Source: JADKAV01 sp963769435 (GTDB lineage Bacteria > Actinomycetota > Actinomycetes > S36-B12 > UBA10799). Taken from it: a stretch of DNA of 64,000 nt. Numbering within the stretch: the first letter of the stretch is position 1; every line of letters starts with the position of its first letter. Under the pieces are notes generated by a model, which was given only the letters and a program-made list of their open reading frames with translations, searched no databases and had not been told where the DNA came from. The position numbers and the translations under genes are program-made. Location of the stretch: contig CAVYLN010000002.1 of NCBI GenBank assembly GCA_963769435.1, positions 1,364,001 through 1,428,000 on the forward strand. Direction: 5' to 3'. Below, one piece after another: positions 55,040-64,000 of this stretch.

Positions 55040-55257
55040 GGCGACTCGGCATTCGATTCGCGGTCAGCGGTCCGCAAAGCGATGACTTCGACCCCAAGAT
55101 CCTGCAGTCGCCGGAGCACGCTGTGCAGCGCACTCTGATCGCGGACACGTCCGGTCAAGACGGTCAAGAAGTCGATGTGGACGTTGTCCCCGATGTCATC
55201 TAGGACCTCGGGCGGGATCGTGCCCCTGACCCGGATCTCGAAGCTTCTGGATCGCAC
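55036..55257 (-). CDS. Small conserved protein, upstream member of a paralogous pair
   Basis: A 73-residue protein: SFEIRVRGTIPPEVLDDIGD, NVHIDFLTVLTGRVRDQSAL, HSVLRRLQDLGVEVIALRTA. The phrase TVLTGRVRDQSALHSVL with RLQDLGVEVIAL is a pattern I recognise from many actinobacterial small hypothetical proteins; the fold is probably a beta-alpha-beta-type domain. Function unknown. The start ATG 55257 lies 111 bp from the start of the divergent STAND-LuxR regulator, so shared control is plausible. Confidence 0.72.
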   Translation of the reverse strand: MRSRSFEIRVRGTIPPEVLDDIGDNVHIDFLTVLTGRVRDQSALHSVLRRLQDLGVEVIALRTADRESNAESP

Positions 55258-55368
55258 AGTGGACCTCCCAGCCCCACTTTGAAACTTCTGTGGCCGCTAG
55301 GACCCACCCGCAACGGGTGGCTATCGGCCTGCCGACCGGCCGAGAACCGCGAATACCATGGTGGAGAA

Positions 55369-58056
55369 GTGACCATTGCAGACAGCGGCAACCGAACGAG
55401 CCCGGATCCCCCACGACACTGGGTGATGAGTCCGGCGCTGCGGTCTGTCCGGCCGACACCTTCACCTCGCACTGTCTCCCGGCGGCGGCTTCACGACCAA
55501 CTCGATTCGGCAACGCAGTTGCCGCTGACAATCGTGTCCGCTGGACCGGGTTGGGGGAAGACCACGGCGGTGACCGACTGGATCCAATCTGGTCACCCGA
55601 GCCTGCCAGTCGTGTGGCTGACGTTGTCCAGCGCCGACGACAGCCTGACGACATTCCTGGATGCGGTCACCACTGCTATTCGCGAAAGCGACGCTCTGCC
55701 CGCCGGGGACCGGCTGCATAGAACCTCAACGGCTGCCGGGGTCAACTCAGAGGTCCTGGCCGCTCTGAGGTCGGCAATCGCGGAGATCACCGAGCCCCTC
55801 TTGCTGGTCCTGGACGACTTCCACGTCATCGAGGACTCGGAGGTTCTGCGCCTCGTTCAGCAGATCGCCACGGCCGACGGACAGGTGCGCCTCGCGCTAC
55901 TGACGCGTTTCGAGCCGCTGATCGCGTTGCACCGGATGCGGCTCGAGGGCCGAGTGGCCCAGATCTCCGCAGATGATCTCGCATTCCGATCACACGAAAT
56001 CCAGGCGATGTGCCGTGCTGACTCTCGGGCTCTTTCAGAGACCGAACTGGAAGCCGTGATGACCAGAACGGAGGGCTGGCCGGCAGGCGTCCGACTGGCA
56101 CTGATGTATCTGTCACGATCCCAGAGCATCACCGACTTCGCTGGCACGGAACGGTCAGTCGCCGAGTTCCTCGCTGCTGAGGTCCTTGCGCGAAACACGC
56201 CCGAGATTCGACGGTTCCTGCTCCGGACAAGCGTCGCGCATCTGATCAACAGCGAACTCGCCGACGCCATCGTGGGCGAAGTCGGGGCTCAGTCCACCCT
56301 TGAGATGCTCGAACGTACCAATCAGTTCGTCACCGCCCTTGGCACGGACAGGGTCTGGTTCCGCTACCACCCGTTACTACGCGACCTGCTCAAGCACATG
56401 TTCAGGCGTGATGATCCCGCGGCGTTCAGACAGGCCCAGCAGCGGACTGCGCGCTGGCTCGCCGAGCACGGTGAGCCCGTCGATGCTCTGGGACATGCAG
56501 CCGAGGCCGCCGACTGGCTGCTCTTCGGTGACATCTTTACGCGCTGCGCCGCCCCGGCCATGGTCGGAGTCGGGCGTCCCGCGATCCTGCGGCAGTTGCA
56601 GGCGGTGCCCTACGCGGAGCTTCCTCCATCCACGGAATCTGCAGTTGTGCGTCGCCGGCCTCTCACTGGTAACAGGACAACTGGACGCCATGGACGAGCA
56701 TGTCCTGGCAGCAGTGTCACTGGCGGACTCGGGGGACGGCTCGTCGTCTGCGACCAGAGCCCTCACAGCCATCATGCAGGGCGCCTCGGCGCGCCATCGT
56801 GGACACATGGACGAAGCCGCGCGGGCCTGCCTGACGGGCCGCGCCATCGTCGATGCTGCCGATCCGTTCCCGGCCGCCGACAGTTACCGCGCGATCGCGG
56901 CCAACACACTCGGAGTGGCCCTGCTCTGGAACGGGACCTTGGACGAGGCGGCTGGCAGTCTTCAGGAGACTCAGATGCTTGCGCCGTGGGCCGACATCGA
57001 CATCACCCGAATGACCGCACGCTCCCACCTCGCGGTATGTCAACTCCTGCGCGGGAACCTGGATGAGGCGCGGGACCTCGCCGAATTCGGTCACCGATGA
57101 CGCCACCGCCAAGGGCTGGCGGTCCATGTTCTGGTTGCGGCCGGCATTCTGCACCCTCGCGCTGACGCAACTGCTGCGGGGCGACGTGGACAGTGCGGAT
57201 TCCGCAGTCGTCTATGGGCTCGCGGCGCACACAGGAGGCGGGGAGCCCTCACCCGCCCTGCTCATCCGCATCGCGCAGGGCTTCGCCGCAGTGTCGAGGG
57301 GCAGGCCGAAGGCCGCCGAACGTGCCGCGGACGAGGTGCTGCGAAAGATCAGCGGCTGCGCCCCGCCCCAGGTTCTGGCAGACGAGGCTATCCGCCTACT
57401 CACCGACGTCGAGCTGCTCACGGGCCGGCGGTTCACACTGCCACCCTCTCTTGCAGCCGGCCGAGGTGTCCGCGAAACCGCTACGGTCCGCGCATGCCGG
57501 GCGCGGCGACTGCTCGCCGGCGGGCGCAGGGACGACGCAGTGCTGCTCGCCCGGTCCGTGGACGCTGAGGCGGACCCGTCCACACTCGCCGATCTGCTGG
57601 CTCTCATCGAGGCCCGGATCACGCTTGCGCTGGCGATGAACCGGGAAGGCCATCGCCACGAGTCGCTGCGGGTCCTCGAGTCGCGCGGTCGATGCGGGCC
57701 GCGCGACACGAATCGTGAGGCCGTTCCAAATCGCTGGACCCACGATCCTCCCGCTGCTTCGCATGCTGGACGAGGGCCGTTCCGGGGACGAGTTCGTCAG
57801 CGAGGTGCTCGCACACTGCGACGGTGACCTACCGAGTGGATCCGAACCGGACCCGCTGGCCGAGCCGCTGACGGAGCGGGAACTGGCGGTGCTGGCGGAG
57901 TTGCCCACGATGAAGAGCAATGCGGAGATCGCAGACGAGTTCTTCGTTTCGGTGAACACCGTGAAGTCTCATTTGAAGAGCATCTTCCGCAAACTCGAAG
58001 TGCACACCCGCCGCGAGGCAGTGCGCCGTGGCCGCGATCTGGGGCTGCTGCGCTGA
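55369..58056 (+). CDS. STAND-type LuxR-family regulator (MalT/LAL-like), three frame breaks
   Basis: A large signal-integrating transcription activator of about 895 residues. Near residue 60 is the ATP site TIVSAGPGWGKTTAVTDWIQ, followed by Walker B LLLVLDDFHVIEDSEVLRLV and WPAGVRLALMYLSRSQSITD, all typical of MalT-type STAND ATPases. Next is a winged-helix region (VWFRYHPLLRDLLKHMFRRD), then tetratricopeptide-like helices (LGVALLWNGTLDEAAGSLQE). The end is a LuxR helix-turn-helix, LTERELAVLAELPTMKSNAE then VSVNTVKSHLKSIFRKL. Breaks lie near 56634, 57093 and 57705. The start is GTG 55369 or ATG 55426; neither has a well-spaced ribosome site. Ligand unknown. It diverges from the small protein pair. 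Confidence 0.85.
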
Positions 58057-58119
58057 GGCGGGATCCGACGACCGGGCCGGTAGCTACAAGTCCGCCACCA
58101 CCCGACCAGCGACAAGCCC

Positions 58120-59724
58120 TCAGACGGCCGCCGGCCGCTGATCGCGCGTTCGCTCATCCGACCCGTTCGGCAGATTCCGGGTGGAGGTCAATGACAGCAG
58201 CACGAGGACCCCAGTAGCCAGCAGCCCGACCTTGAGGGATTGCAGTTGGGCGTCCTGATAACTGGCCGTCACCGCCTCCGTCTCCTGCTGATCCAGACCG
58301 GCTTGTGAGGCCGCCGCCTCGATCTGATCCACGGAGACGAAATCGATGCCCGTGCCCGCTGCCACGCCGATCTGCTGGGCCACGTCGGCACTGATCCGCT
58401 CGTCGCTCTTGATGTTCTCCACGAACACGGTCGACAGTCCGGACAGCACGATCGCGCCGATGAGCGCCACCCCAAGCGAAGACCCCAACTGCTGGCCCGT
58501 GAACTGCAACCCCCCTGCTTCAGCCCGCCCCGAAGCATCGACAGACGACTGGACCACATTGCCCAGTTGGGACACGATCAAGCCCATGCCGACGCCCAGG
58601 ACCGCCATCGACCACGCGAACGACGACTCGTCCAGCGTGGGCTCGATGGTCGCCAGGAGCATCATCACTGCGAGGGCACTGGCGACCAGACCGGTGCGAA
58701 CGATCCCCCGCACCGAGAACCGCTTGGACAACCGCGATCCCAGGGCCGCCGCCACGAACATCGTGATGGATACCGGCAACATCTTCACACCGGTCTGCAA
58801 TGCGTCGAGTCCGAGGACCAGTTGCAGGTACAGAGGGACGACGAAGAAGACACCCATGAGGATCAGGTTCTGGGTGAACAGGCCGACGAGTCCCGAACGC
58901 AGCGGCGGAACCTGCAGGAGGTTCATGTGCACCAGCGGATCGGACCCCTTCGCCTCCCGGTGGCGCTGCCACGACACGAAGGCCCAGATGAGCATCGCGC
59001 CGAGCATGATCACGAAGATGGTCAGTGAGAAGCCGAAGGGGGTGATCGGGGAGTCCTTGGGCTGGATCCATCCCCACGTGCTCGACTGCAACGTCCCCAG
59101 CACGATCGCACCGAGACCCACGGCGGAGAGCACCGTTCCCACGTAATCGAGTCTCGGTGCCGCACCCGTGCGCTTGGCGTCGGCCACGAAGCGGGTCATC
59201 ACCAAAATGATCCCGACCAGAATGACCTCGAACACGAACACGATCCGCCAGGTGAAGGTGGTCGTCGCCCAACCACCCAGGATGGGGCCCACCGCGATTC
59301 CCGCTCCAGCAACACCGCCGATCACCGCATAGGCGGCCTTACGCGCGTCGCCCTCGAAGTTGCCGGCGATCAGGGCGGCCAGAGCAGGCAGCACCAGAGC
59401 CGCGCCCAGGCCTTCCATCACCGACCAGCCGAGAGCCAGCAAGCCGACCGTGGGCGCCACCGCGGTCAGTGCCGATCCCGCTGCATAGATGCACAAGCCC
59501 ACCACAAACGCCCGCCGCCGGCCGATGATGTCGCCGATCTTGGCGCCGGTCAGCATGAACATCGCCATCACGAGGCAATACAGCGTGATGACACCCTGGA
59601 TCGTGGAGACGGTCGTGTCGAAGTCGTCGACAAGCGCACTGATCGACACGTTCATGACCGACTGGTCAAGCACCATGACGAACTGCGCCATGGCCAGCGC
59701 TACTAGTGGCCCCCAACGTTTCAT
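58120..59724 (-). CDS. DHA2-family (EmrB/QacA) MFS drug exporter
   Basis: Fourteen-helix proton-coupled exporter of 534 residues, unbroken. The start RWGPLVALAMAQFVMVLDQS with VMNVSISAL is the DHA2 motif D1 region (LDxTVVNVAL). MLTGAKIGDIIGRRRAF is motif A and AYAVIGGVAGAGIAVGPILG is motif C of antiporters. A long extracytoplasmic loop (about residues 435-490) precedes the last helix. Its start is 17 bp after the P-type ATPase stop, so it is the last gene of that operon. Substrate unknown; biocide or lipid export is usual for the family. Confidence 0.9.
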   Translation of the reverse strand: MKRWGPLVALAMAQFVMVLDQSVMNVSISALVDDFDTTVSTIQGVITLYCLVMAMFMLTGAKIGDIIGRRRAFVVGLCIYAAGSALTAVAPTVGLLALGWSVMEGLGAALVLPALAALIAGNFEGDARKAAYAVIGGVAGAGIAVGPILGGWATTTFTWRIVFVFEVILVGIILVMTRFVADAKRTGAAPRLDYVGTVLSAVGLGAIVLGTLQSSTWGWIQPKDSPITPFGFSLTIFVIMLGAMLIWAFVSWQRHREAKGSDPLVHMNLLQVPPLRSGLVGLFTQNLILMGVFFVVPLYLQLVLGLDALQTGVKMLPVSITMFVAAALGSRLSKRFSVRGIVRTGLVASALAVMMLLATIEPTLDESSFAWSMAVLGVGMGLIVSQLGNVVQSSVDASGRAEAGGLQFTGQQLGSSLGVALIGAIVLSGLSTVFVENIKSDERISADVAQQIGVAAGTGIDFVSVDQIEAAASQAGLDQQETEAVTASYQDAQLQSLKVGLLATGVLVLLSLTSTRNLPNGSDERTRDQRPAAV

Positions 59725-59741
59725 AACAGCCTCCTCGACAA

Positions 59742-62531
59742 CTACTTCGCTGAGATCTCGGCGGCGGTCAGAGCCCGCTCCGGGTTCACCGCATGCTGGA
59801 CGTCGACAACTGCCGGGGCAGGCATCCGCCGGCGCCGCACGGCCTTACTCGTCTCGATGACGATGGGAAGCAGCAGAGCCAACCCGATCGAGGCCAGCCA
59901 CTGCCAACCACTCAGCGCCGTGGTCCGCAGCGCCGACTGCAGGAACGGTAGTTGGGTCGCCAGGATGAACAGACCCACGGGCACCAGTCCGATCATCGCC
60001 GCCTTGAGGATCGGCGGGGTCAGCCCGCTGGACGGGTCCCTGCGGTTGGTGATCGCGTTGAAGACAGTTCCCAGCCCCATCACCACGAAGGTCATGGTCA
60101 TGGACACGCTGGCTGCGTCCGTGCTGGGGGAGTCCGGACCCCAGACCAACGGGATGAACGCGGCGATGAACAGGGTGAATCCGTATCCGAGCCACATCGT
60201 GACGGCACCGCGGTTGACGATCTGGACCTTCGGGTCGCGCGGCGGTCTGCTCATGACATCCGGGTCCCCGGGATCCATGGCCAGGATCACGACGCCGCCC
60301 GCGGTGGCGAACAGAAGCAGGAACAGGATCATCAGCGGCGTCAAGGCGACGCCGTCATTGATGTTGAACAATGTCGCGGCGAGGAACAACATGATCAGCG
60401 ACAACAACTGCGTCATCTGGTACCGGACGTAGGCCACCACCTTGTCGTACACCCGCCGCCCGAGTTCGACGGCGTGCACGAGCGTCCCGAAATTGTCGTC
60501 GGTGAGGATCATCCTGGCCGCCTGTTTGGAGACCTCACTGCCGCTGCCCATGGCCACGCCGATATCGGCCTGCTTGAGCGCCGCCGCGTCGTTGACCGCG
60601 TCACCGGTCATGGCGACAACGTCACCGGCATGCTGCATGACCTTGGCCAGGCGCAACTTGTCCTCGGGGGAGACACGGCCGAAGACGTGCAACTGCGGCA
60701 ACCGGGCCTCAAGCTCCTCGTCGCTGAGTTTGCCCATCTCCGCGCCGCTGATGGCGCCGGGTCCCAATCCCAGGCTGCGACCGATCGCCGCCGCAGTCAC
60801 CGCGTGGTCACCGGTGATCATCCGCACGTCGATGCCCGCGCGCAACGCCGTCGTGACGGCGGCCTTGGCCTCAGCCCGCAGCGGGTCGATGATCCCCACC
60901 AGGCCGACGAAGGACAACCCGTTGGTCAAGGCCATCGGATCGGCCTGCATCTGTTCGAGTTCGGCTTCATCCACGATGCGGGCGGCGAAGGCCAGCACCC
61001 GAAGGCCCTCTCCCCCCATGTCGGCGTTGGCCTGCTCGATGCCCTCGCGGGTCTGCTCGAGCGGCACGAGTTCATCGGTGACGATGGGGCCGCTGGTGGA
61101 ACAGCGGGCGAGCACGACATCCGGACCGCCCTTGACCAACTGCACGACGCGCTCCACACCGTTGATGGGAACCCGGTGGAACGTGGCCATGAACTTGTAC
61201 TCGGAGTCGAACGGGACCTCCGCGAGTCGCGGGTACGCCTTGCGCGTGTGACCGGCATCGACGCCCAGCTTGGCGGCCAGAACCACCAGGGCCAATTCCG
61301 TGGGATCTCCCACGACTGCGCCATCGTCGGCGACCGTGGCATCGCTGCACAGCACCAGGCCGTACGCGAGGTTGGTGAAGTCGGGAACATGGGTTCCGGC
61401 CACGGCCTCGATCTCCCCGGACTTCTCGTAGCCCTGACCGGTCACGCCGTACCAGGAACCCTGCGTGTAGAGCTGCGACACCATCATCTGGTTCATCGTC
61501 AGCGTTCCGGTCTTGTCCGTGTTGATCACGCTGGTGGCCCCGAGGGTCTCCACATCGGTGAGGTTCTTCACGACCGCCTTCGCGTCCGCGAGTTGGTGCG
61601 CGCCCATGGACAGCAGCCCTGATACGAATGCCGGCATGCCCGTGGGGATCGCCGAGATCGCCATGGCCGTTCCCAGCAGGAGCAGATCGCTGAGGTCGAT
61701 GCCGCGCATCCAGCCCACGGCCACGATGAAGACCACCGCGACCCAGGCGATGATCCCCAGGATCTTGGTCAGTCCGTCCAGTTCGCGTTGCAGAGGCGAC
61801 CGCGTGCGTTCCACCGACGTCAACATCGTGGCGATCCGGCCCATCTGGGTGTTCATCCCAGTGGCCGTGACGACCATGGCTGCCGTCCCGCGGGTCACCG
61901 ACGTGTTCTGGAACAACATGTTCGTGCGATCACCGATGGAGATGTCATCGCCTGCCAGCACGCCGGCATCTTTGGCGACCGGGGCGCTCTCCCCCGTCAA
62001 CGCCGCTTCTTGTACTTCCACACTCGCTGACCGCAGGATCCGGCCGTCGGCGGGGACGAGGTCACCGGCTTCCAGCGTGACGATGTCCCCGGGAACGACG
62101 TCGGGGGCGTCGATCATCTGTAGGGAGCCGTCGCGCACCACCTTCGCCTGCGGTACCTGCAGGTTGGACAGCGCATCCACGCTGGCCCGGGCCTTGAGTT
62201 CCTGGCGGGACCCGAGGACGACGTTGAGCACGATGAGCAGCGCCACGATGAGTCCGGTCGACACCTGCCCGATGACCAGGCTGACCACGACAACCCCGAC
62301 CAGCATGAGGTTCATAGGTTCCCGCAGTTGGTTCAGCGCGACGAGCCATGCCGACGGTGGCTTCTCCGCCGTGATCGTGTTCTTCCCGTGCTTGGCAAGC
62401 CTGGCTTGCGCCTCCTCGGACGTCAGGCCGTTGTCGGCGTCGCTGCCCTCGTCGGCGACGACGTCGTCGGCTGGCATCGAGAACCACGCCTTCGCGTCTT
62501 CGGGACTCCCTGCGGTCGTGGCCGCTTCCAT
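59742..62531 (-). CDS. P-type cation-transporting ATPase (P2/Ca-type)
   Basis: Ion pump of 929 residues, unbroken. The N-terminal cation-ATPase domain (GLTSEEAQARLAKHGKNTIT) leads to the actuator loop (EAALTGESAPVAKDAG), the phosphorylation site SVINTDKTGTLTMNQMMVSQ near residue 340, nucleotide-binding segments (EVPFDSEYKFMATFHR) and VVAMTGDAVNDAAALKQADI. Ten helices are expected. The helix-4 ion motif is AISAIPTGMPAFV, not the PEGLP of Ca pumps or PVALP of proton pumps. The helix-6 motif is also unusual, so the ion is uncertain. Ca2+ or another divalent ion is the default family reading. Operon partners are DUF2252 upstream (71 bp) and the MFS exporter downstream (17 bp). Confidence 0.92.
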   Translation of the reverse strand: MEAATTAGSPEDAKAWFSMPADDVVADEGSDADNGLTSEEAQARLAKHGKNTITAEKPPSAWLVALNQLREPMNLMLVGVVVVSLVIGQVSTGLIVALLIVLNVVLGSRQELKARASVDALSNLQVPQAKVVRDGSLQMIDAPDVVPGDIVTLEAGDLVPADGRILRSASVEVQEAALTGESAPVAKDAGVLAGDDISIGDRTNMLFQNTSVTRGTAAMVVTATGMNTQMGRIATMLTSVERTRSPLQRELDGLTKILGIIAWVAVVFIVAVGWMRGIDLSDLLLLGTAMAISAIPTGMPAFVSGLLSMGAHQLADAKAVVKNLTDVETLGATSVINTDKTGTLTMNQMMVSQLYTQGSWYGVTGQGYEKSGEIEAVAGTHVPDFTNLAYGLVLCSDATVADDGAVVGDPTELALVVLAAKLGVDAGHTRKAYPRLAEVPFDSEYKFMATFHRVPINGVERVVQLVKGGPDVVLARCSTSGPIVTDELVPLEQTREGIEQANADMGGEGLRVLAFAARIVDEAELEQMQADPMALTNGLSFVGLVGIIDPLRAEAKAAVTTALRAGIDVRMITGDHAVTAAAIGRSLGLGPGAISGAEMGKLSDEELEARLPQLHVFGRVSPEDKLRLAKVMQHAGDVVAMTGDAVNDAAALKQADIGVAMGSGSEVSKQAARMILTDDNFGTLVHAVELGRRVYDKVVAYVRYQMTQLLSLIMLFLAATLFNINDGVALTPLMILFLLLFATAGGVVILAMDPGDPDVMSRPPRDPKVQIVNRGAVTMWLGYGFTLFIAAFIPLVWGPDSPSTDAASVSMTMTFVVMGLGTVFNAITNRRDPSSGLTPPILKAAMIGLVPVGLFILATQLPFLQSALRTTALSGWQWLASIGLALLLPIVIETSKAVRRRRMPAPAVVDVQHAVNPERALTAAEISAK

Positions 62532-62602
62532 GAGATCACCCTCCAGTAGAAGTCTTCAGGAACGACCCTTTCACGAACATCACCCTTGGCGGGTGGTGAA
62601 CC

Positions 62603-64000
62603 TCAGAGTCCGGTCCGTGCCTCGATCCGGCCGTCCTTGACGGCCTGCTGCAGCGCGGCGTAGTCCTTCGAGTTCTGCTCGGAATAGGCGACTGCGAAGT
62701 CGGCGATCGCCTCATCGAAGGCACTCCCGCCGCCCAGGTATGAAGCCAGGGCGATCCGGTCGCCTGACCTCGCGTGGGCCTTTGCCAGCGTCCAAGCGCA
62801 CAATGCGTCCGTACATGTGCAGGCGCTGCGGGTCCATGTTGTCCACGTCGGCCGAACCCTTCCAGTCGCGCAGTTGCCGCACGTAGTAGTCGCGCGCAAC
62901 ACCGTCGACGGGGCTGTTCACACGGTGCCAGCCCAAGAAGATGTCGCTGCTGGCCTGCATGAGCCTTTGGCCCGCGACGACGCGTTGGCCGGCGTTGGTG
63001 TACTCACTGCGCCCCACGTACGGCTCCAGCACGGATTCCTGGGCCTCTTTCGCCTGCAGGAACAGCGGGTCTCCGCTGTCGCGACCGGCCAACAGCATCA
63101 TCCAGGCGCGGGTTCCCACACTGCCGACGCCGACCACCTTCAGCGCCATGTCGAGATATTCGAACTGGGAGAGCAGATGGCGACGATCGGTCTGAAGGGT
63201 TCGGCGGTAGCCCCGAAGAACCGAGCGCATCTCGTTCTGCACGACATCGCCGGAACCCCCCACTTCTCTGCCAGGTCGTCGAGCGGCATGATCAGCGGCG
63301 GCGCACTGATGATCCGGCGGCGCCCATCAACGACTTCGGTGAACTTCTGCATCGCTTGCATGGAGTCCCTGGTCCGCGCCTTGTCCAGGTTCTTCTGAGC
63401 CTTTCGGGCCACTTTCGACGGGGCGGTCCTGCTCACCCGGACGAACTCCTCGGTGAGATCCATATGGGCGTACCAGACGTCCAGGTTGCGCATCTTCGCG
63501 AACCCGCGCATCGTCTCGCGGTAGGCCTTTGTTGCGGCCAGCAGAATTGCCTCGCCGTTCGCTCAGCAGTGTGTCCGTTGGCCACCCCGGCGATCTCCAG
63601 GCTGGTGACCAGCCGCTTGACATCCCATTCCCAGGGGCCGGGCGCGGTCTCATCGAAGTCGTTGATGTCGAAGACCAGCGACCGCTCCGGCGAACCGAAG
63701 GCCCCGAAGTTCGCCAGGTGGGCGTCTCCGCAGGCCTGCACACGCAGGCCGGAGTCGGGGGTCGCCGCCAGATCGGAGGCCATGATGGCCGCCGCACCAC
63801 GGTAGAAGGTGAATGGCGAGACGAGCATCCGGCCGTACCTGATGGGCACGAGTTCAGGTACCCGACTGGTGGCCTGTGCCTCCAGGAGTCGCCACCGGAT
63901 CGGGCCGGGTACTGGGCGGATCGAACATCGCCTGACTCGAACGGGGCACCTGGGACCGCGCCTCCTTGCCGACCGCACCGCGCTCTGCGGGGGAAAGGTG
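62603..64000 (-). CDS. DUF2252 family protein (N-terminus beyond window edge), four frame breaks
   Basis: A protein of about 460 residues related in fold to aminoglycoside phosphotransferases and protein kinases; function unproven. The visible N-terminal part reads RSQVPRSSQAMFDPPSTRPD, then ELVPIRYGRMLVSPFTFYRG, QACGDAHLANFGAFGSPERS (catalytic-loop-like GDAHxxN) and LVFDINDFDETAPGPWEWDV (metal-site-like DxND-D). Later segments are MDLTEEFVRVSRTAPSKVAR, LDMALKVVGVGSVGTRAWMM, LGWHRVNSPVDGVARDYYVR and the end AVKDGRIEARTGL at 62603. Breaks lie near 63890, 63545, 63240 and 62785. The gene continues past position 64000. It is first in an operon with a P-type ATPase and an MFS exporter. Confidence 0.82.

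Overview
The window is high-GC chromosomal DNA of an actinobacterium (class Actinomycetes; I cannot place the order). The evidence is the HspR-controlled dnaK-grpE-dnaJ-hspR operon with HAIR-like operators beside clpB, a wax-ester/diacylglycerol acyltransferase, the frequent GTG starts, the dense 4-nt ATGA/GTGA gene overlaps, and the protein sequences throughout. It is mostly ordinary core and metabolic genome; I see no prophage, transposase, CRISPR array or recognisable defence island.

Layout. 1-6.7 kb: galE (cut by the window edge) and purine genes purC, purB, purD, purA, with a PAP2 phosphatase. 6.7-10.4 kb: SulP anion transporter, Ycf46-like AAA+ ATPase, PNPOx-fold protein. 10.9-17.4 kb: fba, SpoU methyltransferase, DedA protein, pyrE, a hydrolase-like gene, an epimerase/SDR pair and an aminotransferase. 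17.6-20.7 kb: CoA-transferase, GntR regulator and glutaryl-CoA dehydrogenase, best read as a glutarate catabolic operon. 20.8-24.1 kb: ABC-2 exporter. 24.2-26.1 kb: alkylation repair (AdaA-AlkA fusion and ogt). 26-29 kb: multispan zinc-ribbon membrane protein and a secreted EEP-fold hydrolase. 29.3-35.9 kb: heat-shock block. 36-39 kb: tRNA-Ser with a 113-bp tandem array, then WS/DGAT. 39.2-43.2 kb: aldehyde dehydrogenase, GMC oxidoreductase and TetR. 43-47.9 kb: alpha-carbonic anhydrase lipoprotein, DUF805, MFS, tadA, upp, esterase. 48.1-52.8 kb: pntAB transhydrogenase and an AspT/YidE-type transporter. 53-58 kb: DUF2202 protein, YcaQ-type glycosylase, a coupled pair of paralogous small proteins and a divergent STAND-LuxR regulator. 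58.1-64 kb: DHA2 MFS exporter, P-type cation ATPase and a DUF2252 protein (cut by the window edge).

Two things stand out. First, roughly 45-50 single-base frame breaks interrupt otherwise well-conserved genes, including essential ones (dnaK, purA, purD, clpB). They are clustered, while neighbouring stretches are clean. I read them as sequence or assembly error rather than gene decay, and I annotate such genes across the breaks. Second, several intergenic spaces carry long composite inverted repeats built from recurring words. At least three word families occur twice each in unrelated intergenic regions (10.7 and 17.5 kb; 20.7 and 29.2 kb; 10.6 and 39.0 kb), and a 113-bp unit is repeated 4.7 times starting inside the 3' end of the tRNA-Ser gene. 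These repeats are the least explained structure in the window.

The heat-shock block is the best-supported regulatory unit. clpB and dnaK promoters share a HAIR-like element with the same right half-site, followed by the same 4-nt gap and a TTGACA -35 box, while the repressor HspR is encoded at the end of the dnaK operon.
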